64,000 bases of DNA from Alopecurus myosuroides. Taxonomy: Eukaryota > Streptophyta > Magnoliopsida > Poales > Poaceae. The DNA lies in the NCBI GenBank assembly GCA_028641055.1, contig CM054062.1, forward strand, positions 19,959,639 through 20,023,638, written 5' to 3'. This document shows, one piece after another, positions 1 through 11,190 of this stretch (positions within the stretch are counted from its first letter, which is position 1; every line of letters begins with the position of its first letter). The position numbers and the translations under genes are program-made. The notes under the pieces are model-generated. The model had not been told where the DNA came from. It was given only the letters and a program-made list of their open reading frames with translations, and did no database searches.

Positions 1-440
1 CAGTAACATACAAGTGGTGTACTGTAAAAGTGCATTTATTAGCTTGTAGACTCATATTATATTGATAGGTGTGATATTATGATAACTAGTTATGTTACCA
101 CAACCCTCTCTCCGCTTATTAAATATTTTCCATGTCATCTTTTTTGTCTACGTGGCATCTATGTTATTACTCAAGTTACTCCCACTATGACCAGCCTCAG
201 CTCCATCAACTAGTCTCCTTGTCGTGCAGTGTGGCAACATGTACGCATGCAACAGGTCATTGTTCATGAAGCCGACGAGAAGTGACCAGCTGGTGGGGAT
301 GCATACGCCTCTACCTATTCTGTCATCATCTTTCTCACAACTATAACAATATTGTTCAACTTTCTCACAACTATAGCATTCGACCTTCAGCAATACCAAA
401 TGTTCCCTATTATTAAGAAACACAATATATAGAAACCATA
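1..440. other. No gene recognised at left edge
   Basis: A minus-strand open frame (148-453) has a cysteine-containing repeat of about eight residues (CYSCEK twice), but I recognise no domain. It lies downstream of the B3 remnant on the same strand and could be 3' flanking sequence of that locus. I see no mobile-element ends here. Confidence 0.3.
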
Positions 441-710
441 CTACTTGGAGCACTCCGAGGCCTCGGAAGCGTCTGAATCGACCTCACTATCCTATTCATT
501 AATGCCATAATTCATAACAGCAAGAGAGATCGTAGGATAAGGTCCCGACATAGTAAAAACTAGAAAGTCTCCCTTGTTGATATTGTTCTTCTTGACGTCT
601 TTTTTTAGTTGAATTTTTCCGTTAACTTTTAAAACAACCATAATAGATGGGATATGACCCAAAAAAGTGCAAAATATTATCGGTAATGCTAACAAGTCTA
701 ATATTGGCAT
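441..710 (-). pseudogene. B3 DNA-binding domain remnant (REM-like)
   Basis: Read on the minus strand, the translation has the spacing of a plant B3 domain. It starts with a P-x-x-F-x-x-x-L-G-x-x-P segment followed by a V-x-L-K-V strand, and ends with GDFLVF and a short beta-strand stretch. An in-frame TAG (492-494) follows, then an acidic, serine-rich tail (DSEVDSDASEASECSK) up to a stop at 441-443. B3 proteins of the REM type are nuclear DNA-binding factors. The middle of the domain is shorter than usual and the frame is broken, so I treat it as a decayed copy. The acidic tail after the stop argues that the frame was once continuous. No promoter or neighbouring exon was identified with confidence. 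Confidence 0.45.
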
Positions 711-1599
711 CTCCTATCCCTTTTAGCAATAGTTTCCATTGCATATACGAGTCAGTCGACGCAAGCATGTGTAGGTACCACACTATGACAAGCGGATATC
801 TTTTCCCCGTCACATACAATAATGACTTTTGATACATGCTCGTGCTCTTGTTCTGGGTGCAGTAGAACATCAGTTGCATGAAATCAAGTCGACAATCGAT
901 CGAAAACCCCTAACATTGGCGCACTAACCTTCAGCGCAAGATACCCTCGTTGTTTTCACATCCCCTACCACTTTTTCGGTTCTTAAGCACGTTGTACTGA
1001 GTCCTCAGACGATCTTTGAGGTGTGATAGGTCAATATAAACAACTAGTAGTAGGTAGCGGAAACTCGTCGGTAAAAGGATCTGCCAAAGAATGAATAATT
1101 TTATATTTCTCAGCTTATCTACTTTATAGACATAATATATCATTTATTTTAACAAGCATGAACTATGAACTTATATAAATTATAATAATTATACTGAGAT
1201 ATAATGGCATTAACCATGGTAAAACACATGCTACCGTCAAGATAATAATTATTACAAGTGGAACTTGATATAAAATGGCATATATGTCACATTTACTACT
1301 TCTTGTTTGGCTTCGACATTCACCTATGAGTGTTTTATTCCCTTTTAAAATGACATATATGACCATATTAATGGGAGGGTGCACGCGCACCATCCTGGGC
1401 ATCGAATCATTTCCGATCTGTCATTTCATATGCTATTTAATCCCCATACATTATTATGGTCCTTATTTTATGACATGAGATAGCTACTGCCTAAAATTTG
1501 ATGTGATTCTTAGTGTGTTGTTTTAGTATTTATGTTATAAGACAACTATTCCCTTTCATTGTAGGTGTCTTTTGTTTTCACGCGTTATTAATTTCCTTA
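711..1599. other. AT-rich spacer, nothing recognised
   Basis: This stretch has only short open frames with low-complexity, hydrophobic translations. No element ends, gene motifs or repeats were recognised. Confidence 0.4.
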
Positions 1600-1813
1600 T
1601 TATTTCATGTGTTGTTCCATTGTTAGTGAATGGTTCAAATAAATATTCTCTAGGATTTGAAATTTCGGTACCGTACTCTCATGTCCAAGTTCTACTACCA
1701 TCATATGCATGATCTTCATCGCGGCCTGTCCGTCCCGCTCCTCGGGATCCACCAATTCCCTTATGCACTCTCTTGCTTTAAGGAGTGCCTCGACCTTGTG
1801 TGTGCATGAAATA
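1600..1813 (-). pseudogene. Gene-like exon fragment, unknown family
   Basis: The minus strand is open for about 70 codons up to a TAA at 1600-1602 but has no ATG near its upstream end, so it looks like a terminal exon. The translation is amphipathic and helix-like (KVEALLKARECIREL, then DPEERDGQAAMKIMHMM), with balanced charge unlike the surrounding AT-rich DNA. I do not recognise the family. Upstream sequence near 1810-1830 could hold a splice acceptor, but this was not resolved. It lies about 0.9 kb from the B3 remnant on the same strand; whether they belonged to one locus cannot be told. Confidence 0.3.
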
Positions 1814-4090
1814 TAGGTATTAACAATGGTACACCAAATGTGGTATTATATCTCTAATTTAACCGTGGTTTATTAGAAGTTGTTTGTGTATTACTTTTTG
1901 CTAATACAAAAATTCATTTATGTAATGGCATGCTAATTTTTACTTAAATAGTTGGTAATCATAATGAAAAATTTAATCAAAGAAATTAAATATAGAATGA
2001 TAGATAATACCTATCTCGTAGCATGAGATGACAATCTATATAAAACATACCTGATTTAACATGATGCAGGACCTTACATTGGAATGTGAAGTTTGCTGGT
2101 ACATTGTTTCCTAATTAATATTTGTAATTTCATGTGTCATTCTGTTGCCATGTGATATTGATGTTCTCCTCTTCCCATAGAAAATAATTTATTTCTAAGC
2201 ATCTAATGGAAATTTTTAGCGGATCCACATGTTGTGGCGTCTCTTGATGGTATAACAAATGTAGGTCCACATTTGCCTTTCCTCTAGTTGGGTCGATCGT
2301 ACTTAAGTTAGTTTTGTATGGGCTTGAGGGGCGAGGGTAGGTAGCAGTGGTTATATATACCTCTAGATTCATGGCCTCGGTGTGTCTGTATCTACAGGAG
2401 AGGGTTGGCATCGCCATTATCCTACGTTAGGTAACGAGAGCTACCATGTTGGAGTGATTGTATTGAGTTAAATATCACACCCAAAAACCAACACTTTCAT
2501 CATGAACGTTAATAACATAAAATAAATGATTATAGAGAAAACATGCATCCTGTCGTTGCGATGGAGCTTAGTAATCGTCGACATGGTACCGTCCCAAGCG
2601 GTGAGTGTACCATGGTACCCATGGAACCCCATAGATCCGCCCCTGACTTTGATTGAAGCCGTTGTAGTCTCTCTCCAATTCATAAATATTCCCACCCTTG
2701 ATTGATGGCCTGACCTCACCAAAAAACACAAAGTAATAGATTGGTACTCTGGGATGTGAGGCGACGAACAACATGAACACTCCATGCTTTCATGAAATTC
2801 ATGACAAGCGGGGTAATCGCATGCATGCAATTTTGTGCCAACTAGAGGGCTTGTTGCACCAGGGGCATTTCAACCCCATGGAGTAAACATGTGGCTCATG
2901 CATGAGATCTCATAATTTCATCTTTCTCTTCTTATCGTCATACTTCAAACACAAATATCCGAGAGTATAAAATAACATGGATTGCAATATCACTTAACTA
3001 TTTATAAAGGCATGATTAACACACGAAATAGTAGAGATTATATACTTGAGAACGTAGAATAACAAGTAATTTGTATGTACCACATATAATAATAATAATT
3101 ACGAAGGCAAACACAGGGCCGTCTTTGGCCCGGTGCGAGATGCGACGGCCCGAGGCCCGACCTAAAAAGGGGCCCAAAATATCGGTACAATATGTATATG
3201 TTACAGAGGAGATTTTTTTCAAAAATGGCTCACTATTGGGCCCATTGGTGGAGTTTGCACCGGGGCTTTTGAAATCATATAGCGGGCCCTGGGCACAACT
3301 ATCGTGCTCTAATATTTGGGATGGCTAGTTCACGGAGATGTGTAGGAAGCCGTGGTGAATTCCGAGTATTGTTATACAAAAGACATGTTGTGGAGAAAAC
3401 CTCGACTTTCCTTACGCCACAACCCCCACTAGAATCATTCTCAAATCTCGCCTTGCCCGAACCCTACCCACCCCTCCCTTTGTCGGTGTTGCCGCCTACG
3501 GTCAGTGATGTCATGTCATTGGTGTCTATGCGCGTGCGCCTCCGATGACTTTGGTATTTGAACGATTGGGCATATTCATGCCACTGCGGAAAGATGTTAT
3601 AGATAAGCTCTTCATGCAGTATATACCTAGGTTTTCCGTCTTTCAGCGTCTCGTTGAGGTGGTTTGGGTGACGCGTGTGTGCGTGTAGCATTCTTTTTTC
3701 TTGTCTGCATGAGCGAACTCGTCGTGTAGTTGTTGATGCCAGGGGTCCGTGAGTGACGACGGATGTGAGCGACGAGCGTATTTTATATATTCTTGATGTT
3801 GTCGAGCATATATGTCAAAGGATAAAAAAACATGGATGCACGTTAGTTTTGAGAACTTGGATGCAAGCGCACACATGTACGGGCGCCAAAATGAATTTAA
3901 GCGCGCAAAAACTTTCCACAAATTAAATGGCCTAGTTTGGCCCAGACCAAACGTGCTGCCCAGAGGCCTGTTTGCGCCACTAGCAAAAGTCGGCCCAGCC
4001 TGCTGCCGTTCTGTGGCCAAAGCCGTCCGATGCAGATCGACGGCCGCAGTTGGCCCCGAAGCCCTAACCTCATTTCCCCTCCTCCCTCCC
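1814..4090. other. Spacer with decayed sequence
   Basis: I see no supported gene. Around 3110-3310 the text resembles intergenic grass repeats (runs such as GGCCCGAGGCCCG), and from about 3900 the composition turns GC-rich as it enters the splicing-factor remnant. Open frames here are short and overlap each other on both strands. Confidence 0.35.
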
Positions 4091-4420
4091 CGCAACCAAC
4101 GACACAACCTGGCGGTGCCCATCGCTCCCGACGACGCGGCTGGCTTGCTTGCCGGCGCCGGCGTGCACCGGTAACACGGTGCGCGCGGCTCCGTCGAGCT
4201 CGCGGTACCGTGCCGCGGTCATGGCCGCGGAACTTTGGGTGCGCTGCCGCCCGCCGGCGGCGACGAGGAGTTGGCGCCCGGGCTCCGTCATGTCCGTCTA
4301 CTCCGGTGAACAAGGCCGCTACCGCCACGCAGACCCCTATGCAGGTACTCCTCCTCCTCCTCCTCGTGGCTAGGTTTCCGGCGAAAGATTAGAGCTTTGA
4401 CCCCCTCCTCTACGCTCTCC

Positions 4421-4545
4421 TCCGGTGCCCAGGGACGAGGATGAGGCTCGTGTTCGCGTGGAACCTGGACTTGGACAACCGCCACTCCAAGCTCGACCAC
4501 CTCTTCTACCGCTGCTACCCCATCGATTTTCTTCCGTTAATAGTA
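4421..4545 (+). pseudogene. Truncated RS-type SR splicing factor (RRM start)
   Basis: From the ATG at 4441 the translation begins MRLVFAWNLDLDNRHSKLD and runs through HLFYRCYPID. This matches the start of the first RRM of plant RS-subfamily SR proteins (pattern M-R-x-V-F-x-x-N-L-x-x-D-x-R-x-S-x-x-x-x-L-F-x-R-Y). Intact proteins of this family bind pre-mRNA in the nucleus and act in splice-site choice. Here the RNP2 glycine is changed (FAWNL instead of the usual F-x-G-N-L), the reading frame ends within about 37 codons, and no later RRM exon was found. A GC-rich stretch with a possible donor (GCAG|GTACTC near 4346) precedes it and may be an old leader exon. I regard it as a gene fragment or retained 5' end. 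Confidence 0.5.
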
Positions 4546-4624
4546 CACTAGTTTGGCGAGATTACCTTGTAGAGCAGCGCCAGCAAAAACGAAAGCATAT
4601 TTGGTTGCTCCTGTTTAGGCTGTT

Positions 4625-5060
4625 GAGATTACCGTGTTAGATGGTGTTGGTTATTTGTTCAGTTGTATGCTACTTGCTACGTGTAGTCAGATCTTCCCTA
4701 CAGATGTTGTTGTGCACATAGTTGCAGCCTCAGTTGGGACAAATTTAGTTACTGCAACTACTCTACCCGTGAGTGCCTCACTAGATATTTGTGTTAGTTC
4801 TGATTGATTATAGAATAATCAATTGGGAATCGAGGTTTCTCGGGCGCGCACCGTGAAAAAGGCATGTTTTGAGTGTGTTCTGCTATCTATTTTGTTGCTC
4901 ATTTTACCCTTGTCTGTTGTTGTTGTTGTTGTAGCCTAGAGTACTGGCTACTGTTTCAAGTTTGCATGGACAGAGTAAGAAGATACTTTGGAAGCAAATT
5001 TTTTGTGTAGCGCAAACAAACAAGATGGATGCTAATGTATCTTTAATGTCTGCACTCTTT
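4625..5060 (+). repeat. Copy 1 of diverged tandem duplication
   Basis: This copy shares blocks with 5545-5775 in the same order: 'agatggtgttggtta', 'ttcagttgtatgctac', the 'ttgttgtagcctaga' block, 'gtttgcatggac', 'ggaagcaa', 'gtgtagcg' and 'gcactctt..atgcag'. The two copies differ by many substitutions and indels. They look like a duplicated intron or 3' region around the SR-like fragment and the 5325-5435 exon candidate. Confidence 0.55.
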
Positions 5061-5324
5061 ATACAGACCATCTGAGCCAATGGTGATCTAATTTTTAGGA
5101 TTAAGTGGTGTGGTTTGCATTCCTGCCATGCCAGCTGTGGAATATGTATTTGTCTGCTGATAAGTAGGTTAGATTGTCTGTTAAGGTGCGATTCCATCTT
5201 GGTGCGGTCTGATAAATAGGTTAGCTTGACTGTTATGGTTGGAACCTAAACTCTGTGCATTCGTGGTGTTTGTATCTGAATGCCGGAACCTGAACTCTCT
5301 GCATTTATGAATTATTGGTTTCAG

Positions 5325-5435
5325 GAGAGTTAGTCGACCAGAGCATGGAGCGGCTGGAGTGGCGAATGGAGCAGCACTGCAGGTTCGAGGCCCTGGATTC
5401 CCTGGCCTCGGATGCGTTGCTGGAGCCTACAACAG
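5325..5435 (+). pseudogene. Candidate internal exon, unknown protein
   Basis: The segment is bounded by a good acceptor (ttggtttcag) and a donor-like CAACAG|GTCTCT. In the frame that avoids the early TAG it encodes an acidic, helical stretch (ELVDQSMERLEWRMEQHC, then FEALDSLASDALLEP). The splice-like bounds, higher GC and lack of stops suggest a real or former exon. I do not recognise the family. It lies between the two copies of the diverged duplication, downstream of the SR-like RRM fragment. Confidence 0.35.
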
Positions 5436-5544
5436 GTCTCTCTCGCCTCTGTTCTCGCTTGCCGGCGGGACCGTGCCTCACTGTGCAACCCTGGTGCACT
5501 GAGATCGGCATCGGCTACCACCTGTCGATGGCGAGCTTTTCTCG

Positions 5545-5775
5545 GCTCTTTGGTAGATGGTGTTGGTTATGTGTTCAGCTGTATGCTACCTGTAGTCAGA
5601 GATGCACGCCTGTGGGTTGTTGCTGTAGCCTAGATTTGTGGCTGTTCTTTCCGGTTTGCATGGACCGAGTGAGAGATTGTTTCGGAAGCAATATTTGTGT
5701 GTAGCGTGAAGAAACAAGAGGGATATGCTGAATTGCTGATGCTTTGATGTAAGCTTTGCACTCTTCATGCAGTTT
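5545..5775 (+). repeat. Copy 2 of diverged tandem duplication
   Basis: Second, shorter copy of the 4625-5060 segment with block order conserved. It is separated from copy 1 by the candidate exon at 5325-5435. Confidence 0.55.
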
Positions 5776-6720
5776 CCCGCTGTTTCGGAAGAAAAGAAAA
5801 TGCGGGCGTTTTAGTTTTGTTGTCATGTGTAGTTGGGCACAATTTCTGACAGGTGGAGTTGGTAAATGTTGAGGTGCCAAACAACCTGAATGCGCAGTGC
5901 GGAGTGATTACTGATTAGTGGTTGTGGTGTGGTAGGTATTTTGGAGTAGCGATTCATCAATATTTCAAAAAAAGAGTAGCGATTCATCAAACAGTAGCAG
6001 CGTTTCCTTGTAACCTAACCGGTGGGCATTTCTATTTGATGCGGATGCCATGCCTTGATTGAACATTCCTTGCTGGTTTATGCTAGGCCTGGATGTAGGA
6101 AAGTAAATCCCTATTTGCTTAAGCTCAGCATAGGAGGCGATCTTCCCCCCGTCCCTCGGGAAAGCTATTGTCTTTTGCATAGATAGTCGGCGTGTTGAAA
6201 ACGTGGCCGGGGATCTTTTTGTATGTGAAGATGAAACGGTTCAGTTGTGTGGTACAAGTATTTGTCTATTTCTATAGCTTGCAGACTCATCTTTTATAAT
6301 CCTCAACACGAACGTAGGAAATTATTCTAAGCAGCCGTCATGGGTTGAATAATTGAAGTTGTTTGGAAAACAAAACATGTCATTGATCGGCCTGCTTGCA
6401 ACCGATGCAGGGAAGTGTTAGCAATAAGAAATGAGGTGCCCGTGAGTGCTAGTCATGGTTTATTAGACGTGAGGGAGCGCTTGAGTTGTATGTGCAGGCT
6501 GTTTGGCTGGCTGTAATGTTGTAACTAGACGTGGCCGCGCGCTTCGCTGCGCCGGCTATCAGCTCGTTTGTGCACTTCGTGTCCAACGTGTTCTGTATCT
6601 CGTTGTTTAGGTTATGATTGAGTATGGATTTAATTTGTTGGCCTGGTCGTTGTGGTCTACCTGGTCGCGGTGTGATGCTCGCAGGTTAGATAAATTGTGT
6701 GTGTACGTGCCGCTCTTGCC
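5776..6720. other. Spacer, nothing recognised
   Basis: No gene or element ends recognised. A short direct repeat, 'agtagcgattcatcaa', occurs twice near 5944-5990. Confidence 0.35.
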
Positions 6721-6745
6721 GGGGGGGGGGGGGGGGGGGGGGGGG
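6721..6745 (+). repeat. Poly-G tract of 25 bases
   Basis: Twenty-five consecutive G, followed by CC and three more G. The tract lies about 170 bases upstream of the small coiled-coil ORF. Exact length in an assembly is unreliable for such runs, and a G-quadruplex is possible in single-stranded form. Confidence 0.9.
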
Positions 6746-6911
6746 CCGGGGCGGACGTGTCGTGTGTGCAGCGTTTGCATGCGTCTTTGCCGGCTAGTTG
6801 CTGGACGCGGCGAGGATATTGCTCTTCTCGGGTAGCCCGTTATGTTTATTTGTGTTCTCTGTCTCTCTTCCTACTTCCTGTCTGTGCTCGGTGACCGTCG
6901 TTGTGCACGTT

Positions 6912-7316
6912 ATGGATCCGTCGGGGAACGCCGGTGATCTTAACCGTATGCACCGGCAGGGTGTGATCGTTCGGACTGCACTGGGTTCTCTCAAAGCCGA
7001 GAAGCAGCAGGCGGTGCTCGAGAAGGAGCAAGCTCTTGTCGAGAGGGAGCTGGCTCTTGTGGAGAAGCAGGAGGCCATCGAGAAGGCCTCAGTTCTGGAG
7101 CAAGGTTGGGACGGCGCTGTCAAAGTCCTGGCCTCTGTTCGCCGCACGTGCCTGTCGATTTCCGATGCGGCGGCTGCGAGGCTAGGGCCTAACTGTGGGG
7201 AGGTCGATTTGGTCTATGTGATGGACAAGGTGGCACAACTTTGCGCGAGCGTCGAAGAGATGGTCCGGGTTGGGCGTATCAACCTAGCGGCGGCGCAGAG
7301 ACATGGAGCACCTTGA
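6912..7316 (+). CDS. Small coiled-coil protein, unknown
   Basis: An intact 134-codon frame starting MDPSGNAGDLNRMHRQG. I chose this ATG because the 38 codons upstream in the same frame are hydrophobic and unlike the rest, and composition changes at this point. Residues about 28-60 form a charged heptad-like helix with the repeated pattern EKEQALVERELALVEKQEA, typical of a coiled coil. The C-terminal half is a soluble alpha-helical region with no signal peptide or membrane segment. I do not recognise a family. Lack of a long homologous domain could mean a grass-specific small protein, or a chance frame preserved in a repeat. No flanking exon was found. Confidence 0.5.
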   Translation: MDPSGNAGDLNRMHRQGVIVRTALGSLKAEKQQAVLEKEQALVERELALVEKQEAIEKASVLEQGWDGAVKVLASVRRTCLSISDAAAARLGPNCGEVDLVYVMDKVAQLCASVEEMVRVGRINLAAAQRHGAP

Positions 7317-7652
7317 ATCAGCCCTGGGCATGGGGCATGCCGTAGCCTTCGTCCTTGTTGTGTGTCTGCCGGTGTGCAGCCGTTTAGAACTGTCGTGTCC
7401 GTGGCCTGCTGCTGGCATTGGCATGTTTGATGTCTTGTTTGTCGGATAGGCTTTAGGTAACAAAGCATGGGTATGTCTGTCGAGTATCGAGCTGTGTTCT
7501 GTCAGTATGCAAGTCTGGTGTCTTCTGTAGTCGTCTTGTATGATCGTGTGTAAATACTGGAAGCACATGTTCAGTTTCATTGTCTGTTAATATCGTTGTC
7601 TATTTAGTATCTCTGATGTCGCTTTTGTTGGTGTGTGCGTATGTTACTTGGA

Positions 7653-9979
7653 TCGTATATAGTTTTACCTAATAATAAAAGCGTTAAGGCTTCCTTGGTT
7701 GGTTACTTGGTCGGTCGGTCCGTCATTAAAACTGCCCCTAAAGTTAACATAAATTACCCACTGCCACCAATAATAATAAGTAAAAAAACGGTTCGTTAGT
7801 TTTTCTTCCTCCGCTCGATTCTGTTTAGTTTGGTACGTCTCTCCAATCGATCACAGATGGATCACATCATGTGGGCCTACCTACGTGGTGTGGTTGGGTT
7901 CGTTTCGTGCTTCATTTGGAAAGTCTAGGAACAACACGTACAGGATTTGGTGCTGATCTCTGTCTCATATTAACGCTTTATTATTAAATTAAATCTAATC
8001 CCTCGATTACTTCCGCAGACGAACGCTCGGGTCAGCCAGCATGTAGTACACATCACGCACAAGATGGTGCTCCCGGAATCGCAACGGCGCCGAGGCCGCC
8101 GCGACAGAGGTGAACGCGGCGTGGATCGAGGAACCTAGCATGTGCTCGTCGTCCGCTGCCGTTTTGCTGCCTCTGATGATCCCATGAAGATTGAAAAAGG
8201 TCACGCCTCTTTTTGATGGATTCAGTTGTCCATGGATTTTCCATGTTCTTCCGATGTTCATGGATTCTTCATGGGATTTGCTTCCCGTCGGATTTCTTTT
8301 TTGGCTATATTCAGATCGGTTAATGGAAAAGTGAGCATATTTAAATTCCGGTGATGTTTGTGTCTCTTTGTTATATCAAGCGACAAACGTCAAGTACACA
8401 CTGCGTAGCTTGAGATGCAAGCTGATTGCGTCAACATGATATGCTGATCCGTCCGTCCTAAATCTGGCCTCACCTTCAGGTTGGTTAGTTAGATTAGTGT
8501 GCTCGAACAGAATAATATGAAGTTAATTTCATAGCAATGAATTCTTTTGATACGGAGTACAAACTGTTTGAAAGAACGTTTTGAAGGACAGAAGGAGAAT
8601 CAGCTGGAAAAATCCAGTAATAGGGGAGCACCAATTTGTTCTACAAACTGAGCGGCAAGCAGATTTTAATTTCTCAGACTTGTGAAAAGCATGGAGGTGC
8701 ATGCCTGAGTGACCTGCCCGTGTCCTAACTGAATACACCTAATTGTTGTTATCTCTACATCTATCTCACAGAACGAGTGGGGGTGAGAAGAAGCTACACA
8801 GGCGCAAGATAGCTACGAGAAACGGCGTCGGTCTGGAGCACGGCGAGCGCCTCAACATCTTCCGCCTCGAATACTGCAGTGCACAAGAGCTACACCTTCT
8901 GCCTGCGTGCTGATACAGTACTGCTATCTAGATGTGCTTGCTGATAGCTGCTAGCACATCGTTGTGTTTGCTGCTACCCAGCCTTACTTGCTACGTGTTC
9001 ACGAAAAAGCTTTGACCAAAGGCCAGGTAGATGTATTTTCATAATTGTTTTTTCAGCAAAGCTAACTGATATTTAGTTTATTCTAAAATTTGGAATGTTT
9101 ATGTCGATTTGCAATGGCTAATGCTAACATAGTTATTTGACTATTGTTGGTAGTTTAAACTAATATATGGAACAATATAATGTATAGAGACCTGGTCATG
9201 AACAGATGAGAAGTGAAGCATGCCTACATGGATGATGGGATTCTTGGAGTGCCTATATCGATGATCTTTACTACTTTATATGTATATAGGTATTATGTCG
9301 GATAAATCTCTATACGAAAATATAATTATGGACTACTTCTATTTTTGTTTGTACATGCACACACTGTTGTCAATTGTTTTTGCGACAATTATTTTCTTTT
9401 TAATTTCAGACACAAGTTGCTCATATGACCATGTAAATACCAAATTTTAATATACTAGCCTGAAGGGATTTTCAGATCCTTGCTTTGACTTTGGAGTTGC
9501 TACGTGGTTGTTTTGGTATCCGAATGAAAGAAAGTCTTATGCACATTAGTTAGTTAAGTAATTGTGTGTATAAATAGGTTGAGGATTTTTCTCTGATTAA
9601 GTTTAAGGATGAAAAACATGAGCAATAACATGGAGAAATATAATTCAAGGAAAATTCATCTTCACCTTACTGATAAATTTTATATATGGCAAACTGGACT
9701 ACAATATTCTATAGAAAAAACAACCCGTAGGATAGCTTTTTATTTCTAAAGAACCATGACGCGCATATAGAATATTGCAAATTAGGTGTTGATTTTTTAT
9801 TTCTCATTTGAGAGGATAGATGTACACTACAACAAGGGAACTAAATTTGAAGCAAAAGCTAAAATATTTTAAATGGTACGGAAAAATGTGAAATATAAGA
9901 TGTTTAGGTCTATTTTTTAGGTTTGTGAGCGCGAATTGAATTATTTAAACCCGTAGCAACGTACGGGCACTTCTGCTAG
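7653..9979 (+). mobile_element. Non-autonomous Helitron
   Basis: The 3' end has the Helitron form: a hairpin (CCCGT 9950-9954 pairing with ACGGG 9963-9967, loop AGCAACGT), eight bases, then CTAG at 9976-9979 followed by host T. The 5' end is placed at TC 7653, after host A, just before 'cctaataataaaagcgtta', a start I associate with grass Helitrons. This boundary is less certain. No Rep/helicase gene is present, so movement would need an autonomous relative. A 17-base sequence near the left end (TAATAATAAAAGCGTTA) recurs inverted at about 7973-7990, which may be a second, oppositely oriented Helitron end inside. Confidence 0.6.
8007..8261 (-). pseudogene. Possible captured gene fragment in Helitron
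   Basis: A GC-richer island in otherwise AT-rich Helitron DNA carries an 84-codon minus-strand frame. Its second half (SSIHAAFTSVAAASAPLRF, then LVRDVYYMLADPSV) reads like a folded protein segment. Helitrons often carry pieces of host genes; the abrupt composition change supports capture. I do not recognise the donor gene, and no splice sites were resolved. Confidence 0.3.
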
Positions 9980-10299
9980 TATGAGTATAAAGAAAATAGC
10001 AGGCACAAGTGGCTTTTGTGGACATGCGATTAATTCTACGTTATTCTGGTTGATTATTCTCTTATTTAGAAAAGAAGGTGACCGTGTTTTTAGCTGTCTC
10101 TCAATCACAATCTCTGTCTGGTTGTCTATTTTTAGTAGATCAGTGTTGCTTGCTACTATGAAAACTTGATCTGCGCTCTACCCTTGGTTATTGGCAGGAA
10201 CTGAAAATTGCAGTGATCATTTGCATGGTGAATTTTGCATGTCGAGTTGTTGAAGTCAACAGAGATAGCTTGATATAGTTCTGTGTTGAATTTTGCTAT

Positions 10300-10704
10300 C
10301 TAGTGTTTCGTGTGGGTGTCGTTGTGATCTAGATTGACGAGGATTGCTTCGTTGATGCGGAAATTGTTTGCACAGATGGAAAGCGAGTGGCGTATATTGT
10401 TGGCCTGAGTGGAGAGGGAAGAGTCTAAACGATAAGGAGAGTTTTTTTTTGTAGCGCAAGGTACTGAGTAGACAGGAACAAACATAGATTCGGAGATCCT
10501 GAATATGGTGACATCGCAAGGTACTGAGTAGACAGGAACAAACATAGGTTCAGAGATCCTGAACATGGTGACATCGCAAGGTACTGAGTAGATAGGAACA
10601 AACATAGGTTCAGAGTAGATATGAACTAACATAGGTTCAGAGACCTTGAGCATGATGGCAAGGTTTTTTAGACTACAGATAATGTTCTTTAATTTACAGG
10701 ACAA
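10300..10704 (-). CDS. Hypothetical ORF with 20-residue repeats
   Basis: The minus strand is open for 134 codons across a 60-bp tandem repeat. Because 60 is a multiple of three, the repeat gives near-identical 20-residue units (SEPMFVPVYSVPCDVTIFRI and variants, nearly three copies plus a shortened one). The protein has no recognised domain. The open frame could be a by-product of a repeat that happens to lack stops, so coding status is doubtful. Confidence 0.25.
   Translation of the reverse strand: MSCKLKNIICSLKNLAIMLKVSEPMLVHIYSEPMFVPIYSVPCDVTMFRISEPMFVPVYSVPCDVTIFRISESMFVPVYSVPCATKKNSPYRLDSSLSTQANNIRHSLSICANNFRINEAILVNLDHNDTHTKH
10456..10650 (+). repeat. 60-bp minisatellite, about three copies
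   Basis: The unit begins gcaaggtactgagtagacag and repeats at 10456, 10516 and 10576, an exact 60-base period. A partial unit follows with an internal deletion ('aacataggttcagag' appears again at about 10627). Copies differ at only a few positions. Confidence 0.85.
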
Positions 10705-11190
10705 TACTTAGATGGAAATAGAATGCTTTCGATGGTGATGCTTGTATGGTGCATCGGAAAATTTGAGAGTGCGTGTTCCGTACTGCTGCCATAGAAGTTT
10801 AAATACACTGCTTAAAAGCTTTCAGAACACAAAGACTGAACCCGTGAACTGGCAATCGAAGTTTTAAGACATTGCTACCCTAAGATAGAAACCCTAAGAC
10901 GTGGCAGAAACCGACACCGCTTTTCTCCGGCAACGGAGCTACATATACCTTGCTTCTAGCAACAAAATGTGCTGGCTCGGTAAGAAGCAACGGCTACACA
11001 GATGGCGTAGCATATCCAGGACATCGGAAAGATAGGTGGCCTGTACAATTAGTAAAAGAGAAAAATTCAGCTTAATATTATTTTTAGCCGTTCTGTGTTC
11101 AGCAGTATGCAGACAACAGCTTCTATAAAAAAAAATAGGCTAAACAGCTATATGAACCGTCGAAATTCAGTTATGATGCCAATTTACCTT

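Noticed and set aside
3812..4500. Several overlapping 70-150-codon frames on both strands
   Set aside because: They overlap one another in GC-rich DNA, with Arg/Ala/Pro-rich translations and no domain; only the RRM-like piece at 4441 has a recognisable pattern.
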